Source: Occultella gossypii (GTDB lineage: Bacteria > Actinomycetota > Actinomycetes > Actinomycetales > Beutenbergiaceae). Taken from it: 64,000 bases of DNA. Position numbers and translations under genes: made by a program. Below the pieces are notes generated by a model. That model ran no database searches. It was not told the origin of the DNA and saw nothing but the letters and a program-made list of their open reading frames with translations. Below are positions 17,129 through 24,698 of this stretch, piece after piece; the first letter of the stretch is position 1; every line of letters starts with the position of its first letter. The DNA lies in the NCBI RefSeq assembly GCF_019947135.1, contig NZ_JAGSHT010000009.1, positions 62,001-126,000 of the forward strand, given 5' to 3'.

Positions 17129-18016
17129 TCACTTGATCGCGCCCATGGACAGGCCTCGGACCAACTGCTTCTGCGCCACCCAACCGGCGATGATCACCGG
17201 CAGCGAGGCCAGCAGCGACGCCGCGGAGAGCCGAGCCAGGAACAGCCCCTCACTGGTCATCGTCGAGGTGATGAAGATCGGCACGGTGGCCGCCCGGGAT
17301 GCCGTCAGGTTCAGCGCGAAGAAGAACTCGTTCCAGGCGAAGATGACGCAGATCAGCGCCGTCGCCGCCAGCCCGGGCGCCACCATCGGCATCAGCACCG
17401 AACGCATCGTGCGCATCAGGCCGGCGCCGTCCATGGACGCCGCCTCCAGCACCTCGCCGGGGATCTCCTGGAAGAACGAGCGCATCATCCACACCGCGAT
17501 CGGCAGGTTCATCGCCGTGTAGAGCACCACCAGGGTCCAGATGTTGTCCAGCACGTGCAGCTGGCCGGCGATCACGTAGATCGGCATGATCACGGCGACC
17601 ACCGGCAGCATCTTGGTGGACATGAAGAAGAACAGCACGTCGCTGGTCTTGGCTACCGGGCGGATCGCGAGTGCGTACGCGGCGGGCACCGCCAGCAGCA
17701 CCACCAGCAGGGTTGAGACGCCGGTAGCGATCAGGGAGTTCGCGAAGAACGTGCCGGCACCGGCATCGATCACCGCCCGGAACTGGTCAAGGGTGGGGGT
17801 GAAGAACCAGGTCGGCGGGTTGGACGCAGCCTGGTTCTCGTTCTTGAACGCCGTCATGGCCATCCACAGCACCGGGAAGAAGAACGCGATGGACAGTACC
17901 CAGGTGAGCGTGGTGAGCAGGCCACCGCCGATGCCGGAGCCGCGGTCCTTGCGGTGCGTGGCGGCGGGCCGGTTCGTGCCGGCCGGCGGGTTGAGGGTCT
18001 GAGCTGTGCTGGTCAT
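17129..18016 (-). CDS. CUT1 sugar ABC transporter permease (MalG-type), sugar-alcohol cluster
   Basis: A 295-residue inner-membrane permease with six predicted helices and the EAA loop EAASMDGAGLMRTMRSVLMP near residues 200-220, which contacts the ATPase. The ATG at 18016 is 2 bp beyond the stop of the partner permease; the frame stays open upstream through that gene but is only its shadow. The C-terminal QKQLVRGLSMGAIK is the usual CUT1 MalG ending. It ends the operon and converges on the GH13 gene across 59 bp. No ATPase gene follows. Confidence 0.92.
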   Translation of the reverse strand: MTSTAQTLNPPAGTNRPAATHRKDRGSGIGGGLLTTLTWVLSIAFFFPVLWMAMTAFKNENQAASNPPTWFFTPTLDQFRAVIDAGAGTFFANSLIATGVSTLLVVLLAVPAAYALAIRPVAKTSDVLFFFMSTKMLPVVAVIMPIYVIAGQLHVLDNIWTLVVLYTAMNLPIAVWMMRSFFQEIPGEVLEAASMDGAGLMRTMRSVLMPMVAPGLAATALICVIFAWNEFFFALNLTASRAATVPIFITSTMTSEGLFLARLSAASLLASLPVIIAGWVAQKQLVRGLSMGAIK

Positions 18017-18018
18017 CG

Positions 18019-18957
18019 TCAGTCCTTCTGCTCGAAGCTGCGGAAGATCAGGCGCAGGGCGAAGGTGGCGACGATGATCGTCGCGATCACCACCACCACC
18101 CCCATGGCGGCGGCCTGCCCGATGTCGAAGCCCAGGAACGCGCGCTGGTAGATGTAGAACGGCAGGTTCGCACTCGCCGTGCCCGGGCCGCCCGCGGTCA
18201 TGAGGTAGATCTGGTCGAACGTGTTCACCACGTAGATCGCGCCGAGCAGCACCCCGAGCTCGATGTAGCGGCGCAGGTGCGGCAGGGTGATCCAGGTGAA
18301 CGTGCGACCCCACCCGGCGCCGTCCACCTGCGCGGCCTCCAGCACATCCTTGGGTTGGGCCTGCAACCCGGCCAGCACGAGCAGCATCATGAACGGCGTC
18401 CACTGCCACACCAGCGCCATCAGGATGGAGAGCACCGGGTAGGTGGACGTCCAGTCCACCGGATCGATGCCGACCAGCCCGATCGTCCAGTTCACCAGGC
18501 CGTAGGTCGGGTTGAGCATGGACACCGCCCAGATCATCGACCCGGCCACCGGCATGATCAGGAACGGGGTGATCAGCAGCGTGCGGGCCACCCCGCGGCC
18601 ACGGAACGGACGGTCCAGCAGCAGGGCGAGCCCGATCCCGATGAGCATCGAGAAGAGCACGCAGGCCACCGTGATCAGGACGCTGTTCAGGGCAGCGCCG
18701 CGGAACGTCGAGTCGGCGAAGATGTCGGCGTAGTTGGACAGACCGACGAACGTGTCGCCGTCGGGCCTGAGCAGGTTCCAGGACCGCAGCGAGTACCAGA
18801 TCGTCACCAGGAACGGCACCTGCGTGACGATGATCGTGAAGATCAGGGCGGGCAGCAGCGGTGCCCTGCGACGCCAGGCCTCCGCGCGCTGAGCGGCCAC
18901 GTCGGGTTCGGTGCGCCGCGACTGCGCGGCGTTGTGTCTGTCGACGAGCGTGGTCAC
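18019..18957 (-). CDS. CUT1 sugar ABC transporter permease (MalF-type), sugar-alcohol cluster
   Basis: A 312-residue permease. After a charged N-terminus come six membrane helices and the EAA motif EAAQVDGAGWGRTFTWITLP. NTFDQIYLMTAGGPGTASAN is a signature of MalF-type CUT1 subunits. The GTG at 18957 overlaps the stop of the binding-protein gene (GTGA). The nearby mannitol-dehydrogenase-type gene and SorC regulator suggest the SmoF/MtlF-like subunit of a mannitol/sorbitol importer. Confidence 0.92.
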   Translation of the reverse strand: MTTLVDRHNAAQSRRTEPDVAAQRAEAWRRRAPLLPALIFTIIVTQVPFLVTIWYSLRSWNLLRPDGDTFVGLSNYADIFADSTFRGAALNSVLITVACVLFSMLIGIGLALLLDRPFRGRGVARTLLITPFLIMPVAGSMIWAVSMLNPTYGLVNWTIGLVGIDPVDWTSTYPVLSILMALVWQWTPFMMLLVLAGLQAQPKDVLEAAQVDGAGWGRTFTWITLPHLRRYIELGVLLGAIYVVNTFDQIYLMTAGGPGTASANLPFYIYQRAFLGFDIGQAAAMGVVVVIATIIVATFALRLIFRSFEQKD

Positions 18958-20399
18958 GAGTCTCTCCCCTCGTCGGCAGCCGCATCGCCCTGATAGGACT
19001 CGGCGACCGTCTCGGCGTAGCGCTGCGACTGCTCGAGCGCTTCCGCCACGGTGATCTGGCCGGCGATGGCGGCCGATATCTGCTGTCCGACCCGGGTACC
19101 CAGATCCTGGAACTCGGGGATGCCGACGAACTGGATGCCCGGGTAGGGCACCGGCGCGGCCATGGTCAGCTCCGGTGTTGCCTCCTCCATCGCGGTCAGC
19201 GTGGGCTCGGCGTAGGCCTGTGCCACCTCGGCGTACTCCGGGATCTCGTAGGTGGACAGCCGGCTGCCCGGCGGCACCCGCTCCCAGCCGAGGGTGTCCC
19301 CGACCAGTTCGAGGTAGTCCGGGCTGGTCATCCAGGACACGAAGTCCCACGCCGCATCCTTGTGCTGACTGGTGGACGGGATCGCCAGCGACCAGGAGTA
19401 CAGCCAGCCGGCCGCCTCGGTGACCTCCACCGGCGCGGGTACGTAGCCGACGTCTCCCGCCACGGTCGAGGAGGCCGGGTCCTCGACGCTGGAGACCATC
19501 GAGGTCGCGTCGTACCACATGGCCGCGTTGCCCTGCGCGAACCGGGTCAGGCAGTCACCGAAGCCGGAGGTCGCGGCACCCGGCTGGCCGTGTGTCTGGA
19601 CCAGCTCCACGTAGTCGGTGACGGCGGCCTCCACCTCGGGTGAATCCAGGCGCGCGTTCCAGTCCTCGTCGAACCACTGACCGCCATAGGTGTTCATCAC
19701 GGTGGTCAGCGGCGCCATCACCTCGCCCCACCCGGCGAGGCCGCGCAGGCAGATGCCGGAGAAGTCCTGGTCCGGGTCGTCGAGCTCGGCGGCGATCTCC
19801 TGCACGTCGGCCCAGGTGGGGCGTTCCGGCATCTCGACGTCGTTCTCGGCGAACACATCCTCGCGGTAGGCCAGGAACGACGACTCCCCGTAGAACGGCA
19901 CCGAGTACAGATCGCCCTCGTAGGAGAGTGCCTCGGCCACGCTCGGGACGAAGTCCTCGGGGTCGTACCCCTCGGTCTCGTCGGCGTAGGGCTGGAGGTT
20001 CTCGATCCACCCGTTCGCGGCCCACATCGGCGTCTCGTAGTTGGAGATCATGACGACGTCGAACTCACCGCCGCCGGTGGCGACGGACGCGGTGATCTTC
20101 GCGCGGGCCTCGTTCTCCGGGAGGCTCACGAACCGCACGTCGACGTCCGGGTACTGCGCGCGGAACTCCTCCTGCAGGGAGATGGCGTCCTGCATCTGCG
20201 GGTTGGAGACGATCGCGACCACGATCTGCTCGGTGTCGCCACCGCCCCCGACGGCACCGGCGCCGGCGCACCCCGCCGCGAGGCTGAGCGCCGCGGCCGC
20301 CCCGAGGGCTACTCCCGCCCGACGCGGCCGGGATCTGGACCGACGCCCGGGCGACTGCGCCCCGGGTCGGAGCCGTGGCTGGAGGGGCGTCGTGAACAT
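18954..20399 (-). CDS. CUT1 sugar-alcohol ABC transporter substrate-binding lipoprotein
   Basis: A 481-residue family-1 solute-binding protein. The N-terminus is basic with a hydrophobic core and lipobox (LSLAAGC), so it is membrane-anchored outside. EQIVVAIVSNPQMQDAISLQ opens the mature domain and FDVVMISNYETPMWAANGWI lies in lobe 1. This layout resembles SmoE-type sorbitol/mannitol binding proteins. The ATG at 20399 was chosen over a start at 20453 because of a GAGGACG site and the signal peptide. It leads a three-gene operon read away from the SorC regulator gene. Confidence 0.9.
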   Translation of the reverse strand: MFTTPLQPRLRPGAQSPGRRSRSRPRRAGVALGAAAALSLAAGCAGAGAVGGGGDTEQIVVAIVSNPQMQDAISLQEEFRAQYPDVDVRFVSLPENEARAKITASVATGGGEFDVVMISNYETPMWAANGWIENLQPYADETEGYDPEDFVPSVAEALSYEGDLYSVPFYGESSFLAYREDVFAENDVEMPERPTWADVQEIAAELDDPDQDFSGICLRGLAGWGEVMAPLTTVMNTYGGQWFDEDWNARLDSPEVEAAVTDYVELVQTHGQPGAATSGFGDCLTRFAQGNAAMWYDATSMVSSVEDPASSTVAGDVGYVPAPVEVTEAAGWLYSWSLAIPSTSQHKDAAWDFVSWMTSPDYLELVGDTLGWERVPPGSRLSTYEIPEYAEVAQAYAEPTLTAMEEATPELTMAAPVPYPGIQFVGIPEFQDLGTRVGQQISAAIAGQITVAEALEQSQRYAETVAESYQGDAAADEGRDS

Positions 20400-20465
20400 C
20401 GTCGTCCTCACGTCGGCGTGGACAAGGGGCCACGCGATGGGCGGAGCTTCCAACGGATGATGACC

Positions 20466-20559
20466 GAGCGATGACGCTCATTCGAGAGGCAACGCTGCGC
20501 TCATCTGCGGCTAGAATAGTTCGACACCCTCAGATGAGCAAGCCGGACCCGCTCATATG
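20466..20559. promoter_or_regulatory. Divergent operator region with ATGAGC motifs (SorC regulator candidate sites)
   Basis: The 179-bp gap between the binding-protein and SorC genes holds four copies of ATGAGC in either orientation: 20476-20481, 20499-20504, 20534-20539 and 20551-20556. Two are parts of inverted repeats, GAGCG-ATGA-CGCTC (20466-20479) and TGAGC-N11-GCTCA (20535-20555). TAGAAT at 20512-20517 could be a -10 box for the rightward gene. The ten bases at 20550-20559 recur exactly, in reverse, ahead of the dehydrogenase gene. Confidence 0.55.
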
Positions 20560-20578
20560 ACAACTTTGAGGAGGCTTC

Positions 20579-21538
20579 GTGCCCGACTTCGACGATCCTG
20601 AGCTGCTGCGCGAGGTCAGCGTGGACTTCTACCTGGACGGTCGCTCCAAGGTGGAGATCGCCAAGGAGCGTGGGCTGTCCCGCTTCCAGGTGGCGCGGAT
20701 GCTGAACTCGGCACGCGAGCTGGGCATCGTGCGGATCGAGATCTCCACCCCGGCCCATCTGGACACCTCCACCGGTAGCGCCCTGGCGGAGGCCCTCGGC
20801 GTGCGCGAGGTGATCGTCGCCCCAGGCGGCTCGAGTACGTCCCCACGGGACGCCCTGGCCCGCGCGGTGGCCCGCACGCTCGTGGATCGGGTCAAGCCGC
20901 AGATGACGATCGGCGTCTCCTGGTCCCGGACCATCGAGCTCGCTGCCGCACACATCCAGCACCTGCCGCCCTGTGATGTGGTGCAGCTCGTGGGTGCCCA
21001 GCCGGTGGAGGGCAGCGGAAACTCGCTCGAGATGATCCAGCGCTTCAAGAGCCTGCCGGGCGTGCGCACCTGGCCGATCTGGGCCCCTCTCGTCGTCCAG
21101 GACGAGGCCACGGCCGCGGGCCTGCGCGCTCAACCCCAGATCGCCCGTGCCCTGGAGCGTGCGAACCAGCTGGACATCGCCGTCGTCGCCGTCGGGGGCT
21201 GGTCGTCGGAGTCGTCGACCGTGTACTCGAACGTGAGCAGGTCCGATATCGCCGACGCCGCCGCCGCGGGCGCAGTCGGCGAGTGCTCCGGACACCTGAT
21301 CGACGGCGCCGGCCAGCTCGTGGCTACGCCGCTGAACGGGCGGATCGTGGGCGTCGGCCTGGACCAGCTGCGCCGCACTCCCGAGGTCATCATCAGCGCC
21401 CACGGCGCAGCCGCTGCCCGGGCCGTGCGTGCCGCCGTCCGTGGCGGGATCGGATCCACCCTGGTGCTCGATCCGGCCGCGGCCGGTGCCCTGACCGAGA
21501 TCCTGCGCGCCGAGTCCGCGGCGGCACCGGCCGACTGA
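20579..21538 (+). CDS. SorC/DeoR-type sugar-binding transcriptional regulator
   Basis: A 319-residue regulator with an N-terminal helix-turn-helix (YLDGRSKVEIAKERGLSRFQ, then VARMLNSARELGIV). A SorC-type effector domain follows with LVDRVKPQMTIGVSWSRTIE, VVQLVGAQPVEG and a final GIGSTLVLDPAAAGAL. This fold binds phosphorylated or free sugars. The GTG start has a strong GAGGAGG site. It is divergent from the polyol transporter and convergent with the mannitol-dehydrogenase-type gene, and probably controls both through the shared ATGAGC motifs. Confidence 0.92.
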   Translation: MPDFDDPELLREVSVDFYLDGRSKVEIAKERGLSRFQVARMLNSARELGIVRIEISTPAHLDTSTGSALAEALGVREVIVAPGGSSTSPRDALARAVARTLVDRVKPQMTIGVSWSRTIELAAAHIQHLPPCDVVQLVGAQPVEGSGNSLEMIQRFKSLPGVRTWPIWAPLVVQDEATAAGLRAQPQIARALERANQLDIAVVAVGGWSSESSTVYSNVSRSDIADAAAAGAVGECSGHLIDGAGQLVATPLNGRIVGVGLDQLRRTPEVIISAHGAAAARAVRAAVRGGIGSTLVLDPAAAGALTEILRAESAAAPAD

Positions 21539-21542
21539 CCGG

Positions 21543-21559
21543 GCCGGCGCCTCGCCGGC
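21543..21559. terminator. Hairpin between convergent sorC-type and dehydrogenase genes
   Basis: A GCCGGCG-CCT-CGCCGGC hairpin (7-bp perfect stem, 3-nt loop) lies in the 35-bp gap between two converging stop codons. It has no T tract, so termination is only suggested by position and symmetry. Confidence 0.4.
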
Positions 21560-21573
21560 GCTATGGGTGCCGC

Positions 21574-23058
21574 TCAGTCGAGTTCGGCGTCGTCCAGGTT
21601 CTCGAGCGTCACCCGGGCCCCGTCGCGGTGCAGCGAGGCCAGGGCCGAACGGTACGGCCCGACGAACCGCTCATCGTCGACGAGGTCACCGAAGAGGTCC
21701 CGGTCGCGGATGAACGCCAAGTCGTCCCGATCCTGGGTCCGGGCGACCGCGGTGAGTTGTTCGGCGAGCCGGTCCACGACCTCGATCGGCTCCCCTGCCT
21801 CGTCGACACCCTCGGCGTAGCGCGCCCAGCTGGCCACGATCGCGGCCGAGAGCCGCACCTCGCCGCCGGCGGCGAGGTTCTCACGGATCACGGGGACGAG
21901 CCACTTCGGGATGCGGTCGGAGGACTCGGCGCACAGCCGGGCGAGCGTGTCGCGGACGTTGGGGTTGGAGAACCGCTCGATCAGGGTGTGCTTGTACTCG
22001 GTGAGGTCCACGCCCGGCACCGGTCGCAGCGTTGGCGTCCCCTCCCGGTCCATGTAGGCGAGCAGGAACCGAGCGAAAAGCGGATCCTGGCACGCGTCGT
22101 GGACGAGCCGGTAGCCGGCCAGGTAGCCGAAGTATGCGACCGCTTGGTGACTGGCGTTCAACAGCCGGAGCTTCATCAGCTCGTACGGCATCACGTCCTC
22201 GACCACCTGGACGCCCACCTCCTCGTACGGCGGTCGACCGTCGGCGAACTTCTCCTCCAGCACCCACTGGGCGAACGGCTCACACACCACCGGCCAGGCG
22301 TCCTCGATGCCGAACCTCTCGGCGACCAGGGCGCGGTCGTCGTCGGTGGTGACCGGGGTGATGCGGTCGACCATGGAGTTCGGGAACGGAACGTTGGACT
22401 CGATCCAGTCGGCCAGCTCGGCGTCCTTGGCCCGCGCGAACGCGACGAACATCTTGTGCGCGACCTCGCCGTTGCCCTGGATGTTGTCGCAGCTCATCAC
22501 CGTGAAGGGGGTGACGCCCCGGTCCCGACGGCGGCGCAGCGCCTCGGTCACGTACGCGAAGGACGTGGTGGGGACGGCGCCGTCGGCCAGGTCCGCCCGG
22601 ACCTGCTCGTTGCGCAGGTCGAACTCGCCCGTCACCGGGTTGACGTTGTAGCCGCCCTCGGTGACCGTCAGGGAGACGATCCGCACCTGCGGGTCCGCCA
22701 TCTTCTCGATGGCAGCCTCGGGGTCATCAGGTCCGTAGAGGTAGTCGATGATGGAACCGATGACGGTCGGCTCGATCGTGCCGTCCGCGTGCTTGAGGAC
22801 GAGGGTGTAGAGGCCGTCCTGGGCCTTCAGCGCGTCCCGCATCCGCACGTCCCTGGGCAGCAGGCCGAGTCCACAGATCGCCCAGTCGAGCGCCTTGCCC
22901 TCGCGCATCAGCAGGTCGAGGTACATCGCCTGGTGCGCCCGGTGGAAGCCGCCGACGCCGATATGTACGATCCCGGTGGTGAGCGCGGACCGGTCGTAAC
23001 CCGGCACCGCGACGGATTCGCCGAGATCGTGCACCGTCTCGTCCTTGAGCAGAGTCAT
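21574..23058 (-). CDS. Mannitol 2-dehydrogenase family polyol dehydrogenase
   Basis: A 494-residue NAD(P)-dependent long-chain polyol dehydrogenase expected to oxidise mannitol, sorbitol or arabitol to the ketose. The Rossmann motif IVHIGVGGFHRAHQ is near residues 30-43. The catalytic triad pattern K-x4-N-x2-H is present as K296, N301 and H304 in MKLRLLNASHQA, nearly the same positions as in Pseudomonas mannitol 2-dehydrogenase. The ATG at 23058 follows GAAGGA; an upstream start at 23118 lacks one. The promoter shares a 10-bp motif with the transporter promoter 2.5 kb away, which ties this enzyme to the importer. Confidence 0.9.
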   Translation of the reverse strand: MTLLKDETVHDLGESVAVPGYDRSALTTGIVHIGVGGFHRAHQAMYLDLLMREGKALDWAICGLGLLPRDVRMRDALKAQDGLYTLVLKHADGTIEPTVIGSIIDYLYGPDDPEAAIEKMADPQVRIVSLTVTEGGYNVNPVTGEFDLRNEQVRADLADGAVPTTSFAYVTEALRRRRDRGVTPFTVMSCDNIQGNGEVAHKMFVAFARAKDAELADWIESNVPFPNSMVDRITPVTTDDDRALVAERFGIEDAWPVVCEPFAQWVLEEKFADGRPPYEEVGVQVVEDVMPYELMKLRLLNASHQAVAYFGYLAGYRLVHDACQDPLFARFLLAYMDREGTPTLRPVPGVDLTEYKHTLIERFSNPNVRDTLARLCAESSDRIPKWLVPVIRENLAAGGEVRLSAAIVASWARYAEGVDEAGEPIEVVDRLAEQLTAVARTQDRDDLAFIRDRDLFGDLVDDERFVGPYRSALASLHRDGARVTLENLDDAELD

Positions 23059-23102
23059 CGCTTGGCATCCTTCGTCCGACGTTCGTTGAGCCGACGATAT
23101 CA

Positions 23103-23132
23103 GGTGAGCATCCGTCACCTAACATATGAGCG
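23103..23132 (-). promoter_or_regulatory. ATGAGC operator motif ahead of the polyol dehydrogenase
   Basis: CATATGAGCG at 23123-23132 is the exact reverse complement of 20550-20559, and a GTGAGCA lies 13 bases before it at 23104-23110. Position, 45-75 bp upstream of the dehydrogenase start at 23058, suits an operator. The SorC-type protein is the likely binder. Confidence 0.5.
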
Positions 23133-23249
23133 CGGCCTTCGGTCTAGTCGGCGATGCATATCGCGACCACTTCGCACTGCACCGGGTATGACGTCCCACG
23201 CTCGCCGCCGGCAGCCTTCGACCGTCAAACCTGACCTTGCCCTCCGGCC

Positions 23250-23906
23250 TCAAACCCGGGCGAGCGCCTCCGCGATGTGTGGAGCCAACGCGCGGAAGGC
23301 GCGGCCACGGTGGGAGATCGCGTTCTTCTCCCCCGCGGTGAGCTCCGCGCACGAGCGGGTCTCGCCGTCGGGCTGCAGGATCGGGTCGTAGCCGAAGCCG
23401 CCCTCCCCGCGCGGGGCCGTGAGCAGCGTGCCGCGCAACTCCCCCAGCTCGACGTGCTCATGCCCGTCCGGGGTGACCAGTGCGGCGGCGCAGACGAAGC
23501 CCGCGGCCCGGTGCTCGGCAGGCACGTCCCCGAGCTGGGCCAGGAGCAGGTCCAGGTTCGCACGGTCATCGCCGTGCCGCCCTGCCCAGCGCGCGGAGAA
23601 GATCCCGGGCGCGCCGCCGAGCACGTCGACGGCGAGGCCGGAGTCGTCGGCGACGGCCACCAGGCCGGTGTGTGCGGCCAGTGCGCGCGCCTTGATCAGC
23701 GCGTTCTCGGCGAACGTCACGCCGTCCTCGACCGGCTCGGCCGCACCGGCCTGCGCGGCCCCGATGATCTGCTCCGGCCCGAGCGGCGTCAGCCCGGCGA
23801 GGATCGCCCGGAGTTCGCCCACCTTGTGGGCGTTATGGGTGGCGAGCACGAGCCGGGGCGCACCCGCCTGCGCACCGGAAGCGACGCCGTCGGGCGTGGT
23901 GCTCAC
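23250..23906 (-). CDS. rdgB: Non-canonical purine NTP pyrophosphatase (RdgB/HAM1)
   Basis: A 218-residue XTP/dITP diphosphatase that removes deaminated purine nucleotides from the dNTP pool. The N-terminal [18 protein letters not shown] is the family signature, and the central [20 protein letters not shown] contains the catalytic Asp pair region. [15 protein letters not shown] and [10 protein letters not shown] near the end are also conserved. The GTG at 23906 overlaps the stop of rph (GTGA), the usual rph-rdgB order in actinobacteria. The length is slightly above the typical 200 because of a short N-terminal extension. Confidence 0.95.
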   Translation of the reverse strand: MSTTPDGVASGAQAGAPRLVLATHNAHKVGELRAILAGLTPLGPEQIIGAAQAGAAEPVEDGVTFAENALIKARALAAHTGLVAVADDSGLAVDVLGGAPGIFSARWAGRHGDDRANLDLLLAQLGDVPAEHRAAGFVCAAALVTPDGHEHVELGELRGTLLTAPRGEGGFGYDPILQPDGETRSCAELTAGEKNAISHRGRAFRALAPHIAEALARV

Positions 23907-24688
23907 TGTGCGAGCGCGTCGAGCGGACCCGGCGTGGGGCGCCGGGCGTGCGGGACGGCGAGCGCCTCGGCCTGCAGTTCGGTCAGTCGCGCGGTGCCGT
24001 CGACGGCGAGGTCGAGGAGCGCGTTCAGTTCCGCGCGGTCGAACGGGACGCCCTCGGCGGTGCCCTGGACCTCGACGAACGAGCCTGATCCGGTCACGAC
24101 GACGTTCATGTCCGTCTCGGCGCGGACGTCCTCGGTGTAGGGCAGGTCGAGCATCGGGGTGCCGTCGATGATGCCGACGCTGACGGCGGCGATGGAGTCG
24201 GTCAGGACGGTCGCCTTCTTGGCGACGGCCCCGTTCTCCCGGCCCCAGGCGATCGCGTCGGCGAGCGCCACGTAGGCGCCCGTGATCGCCGCGGTGCGGG
24301 TGCCGCCGTCAGCCTGGAGCACGTCGCAGTCGAGCACGATGGTGTTCTCGCCGAGCGCGGACACATCGATGATCGCGCGCAGCGAGCGGCCGATCAGTCG
24401 GGAGATCTCGTGGGTGCGGCCGCCGATGCGGCCCTTGACCGACTCCCGGTCCGAGCGCGAGTTCGTGGACCGGGGCAGCATCGAGTACTCCGCGGTGACC
24501 CAGCCCTGCCCGGAGCCCTTGCGCCAGCGCGGCACGCCCTCGGTGAAGGACGCGGTGCACAACACCCGAGTGCCCCCGAACTCCACGAGCACCGAACCCT
24601 CGGCCTGGTCGGACCAGCCCCGGTGGAAGCGCACCGGGCGCAGGTCGTCGGGTCGTCGGCCATCGGCGCGCAGTACCTCTGAAGTCAT
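23903..24688 (-). CDS. rph: Ribonuclease PH
   Basis: A 261-residue phosphorolytic 3'-5' exoribonuclease for tRNA 3' processing. [18 protein letters not shown] opens the protein and [28 protein letters not shown] and [19 protein letters not shown] follow, the arginines contacting RNA and phosphate. [20 protein letters not shown] is the catalytic strand region. The ATG at 24688 is only 10 bp after the rhamnosidase stop on the same strand and has no strong ribosome site. The same frame is open 18 codons further up but that stretch is not family-like. Confidence 0.96.
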   Translation of the reverse strand: MTSEVLRADGRRPDDLRPVRFHRGWSDQAEGSVLVEFGGTRVLCTASFTEGVPRWRKGSGQGWVTAEYSMLPRSTNSRSDRESVKGRIGGRTHEISRLIGRSLRAIIDVSALGENTIVLDCDVLQADGGTRTAAITGAYVALADAIAWGRENGAVAKKATVLTDSIAAVSVGIIDGTPMLDLPYTEDVRAETDMNVVVTGSGSFVEVQGTAEGVPFDRAELNALLDLAVDGTARLTELQAEALAVPHARRPTPGPLDALAQ

Positions 24689-24698
24689 GGTCCCGAGC

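Noticed and set aside
21283-23391. Plus-strand frame of 702 codons across the polyol dehydrogenase
   Set aside because: Runs through the sorC stop and opposite a gene with the K-N-H triad; no start with ribosome site and no family.
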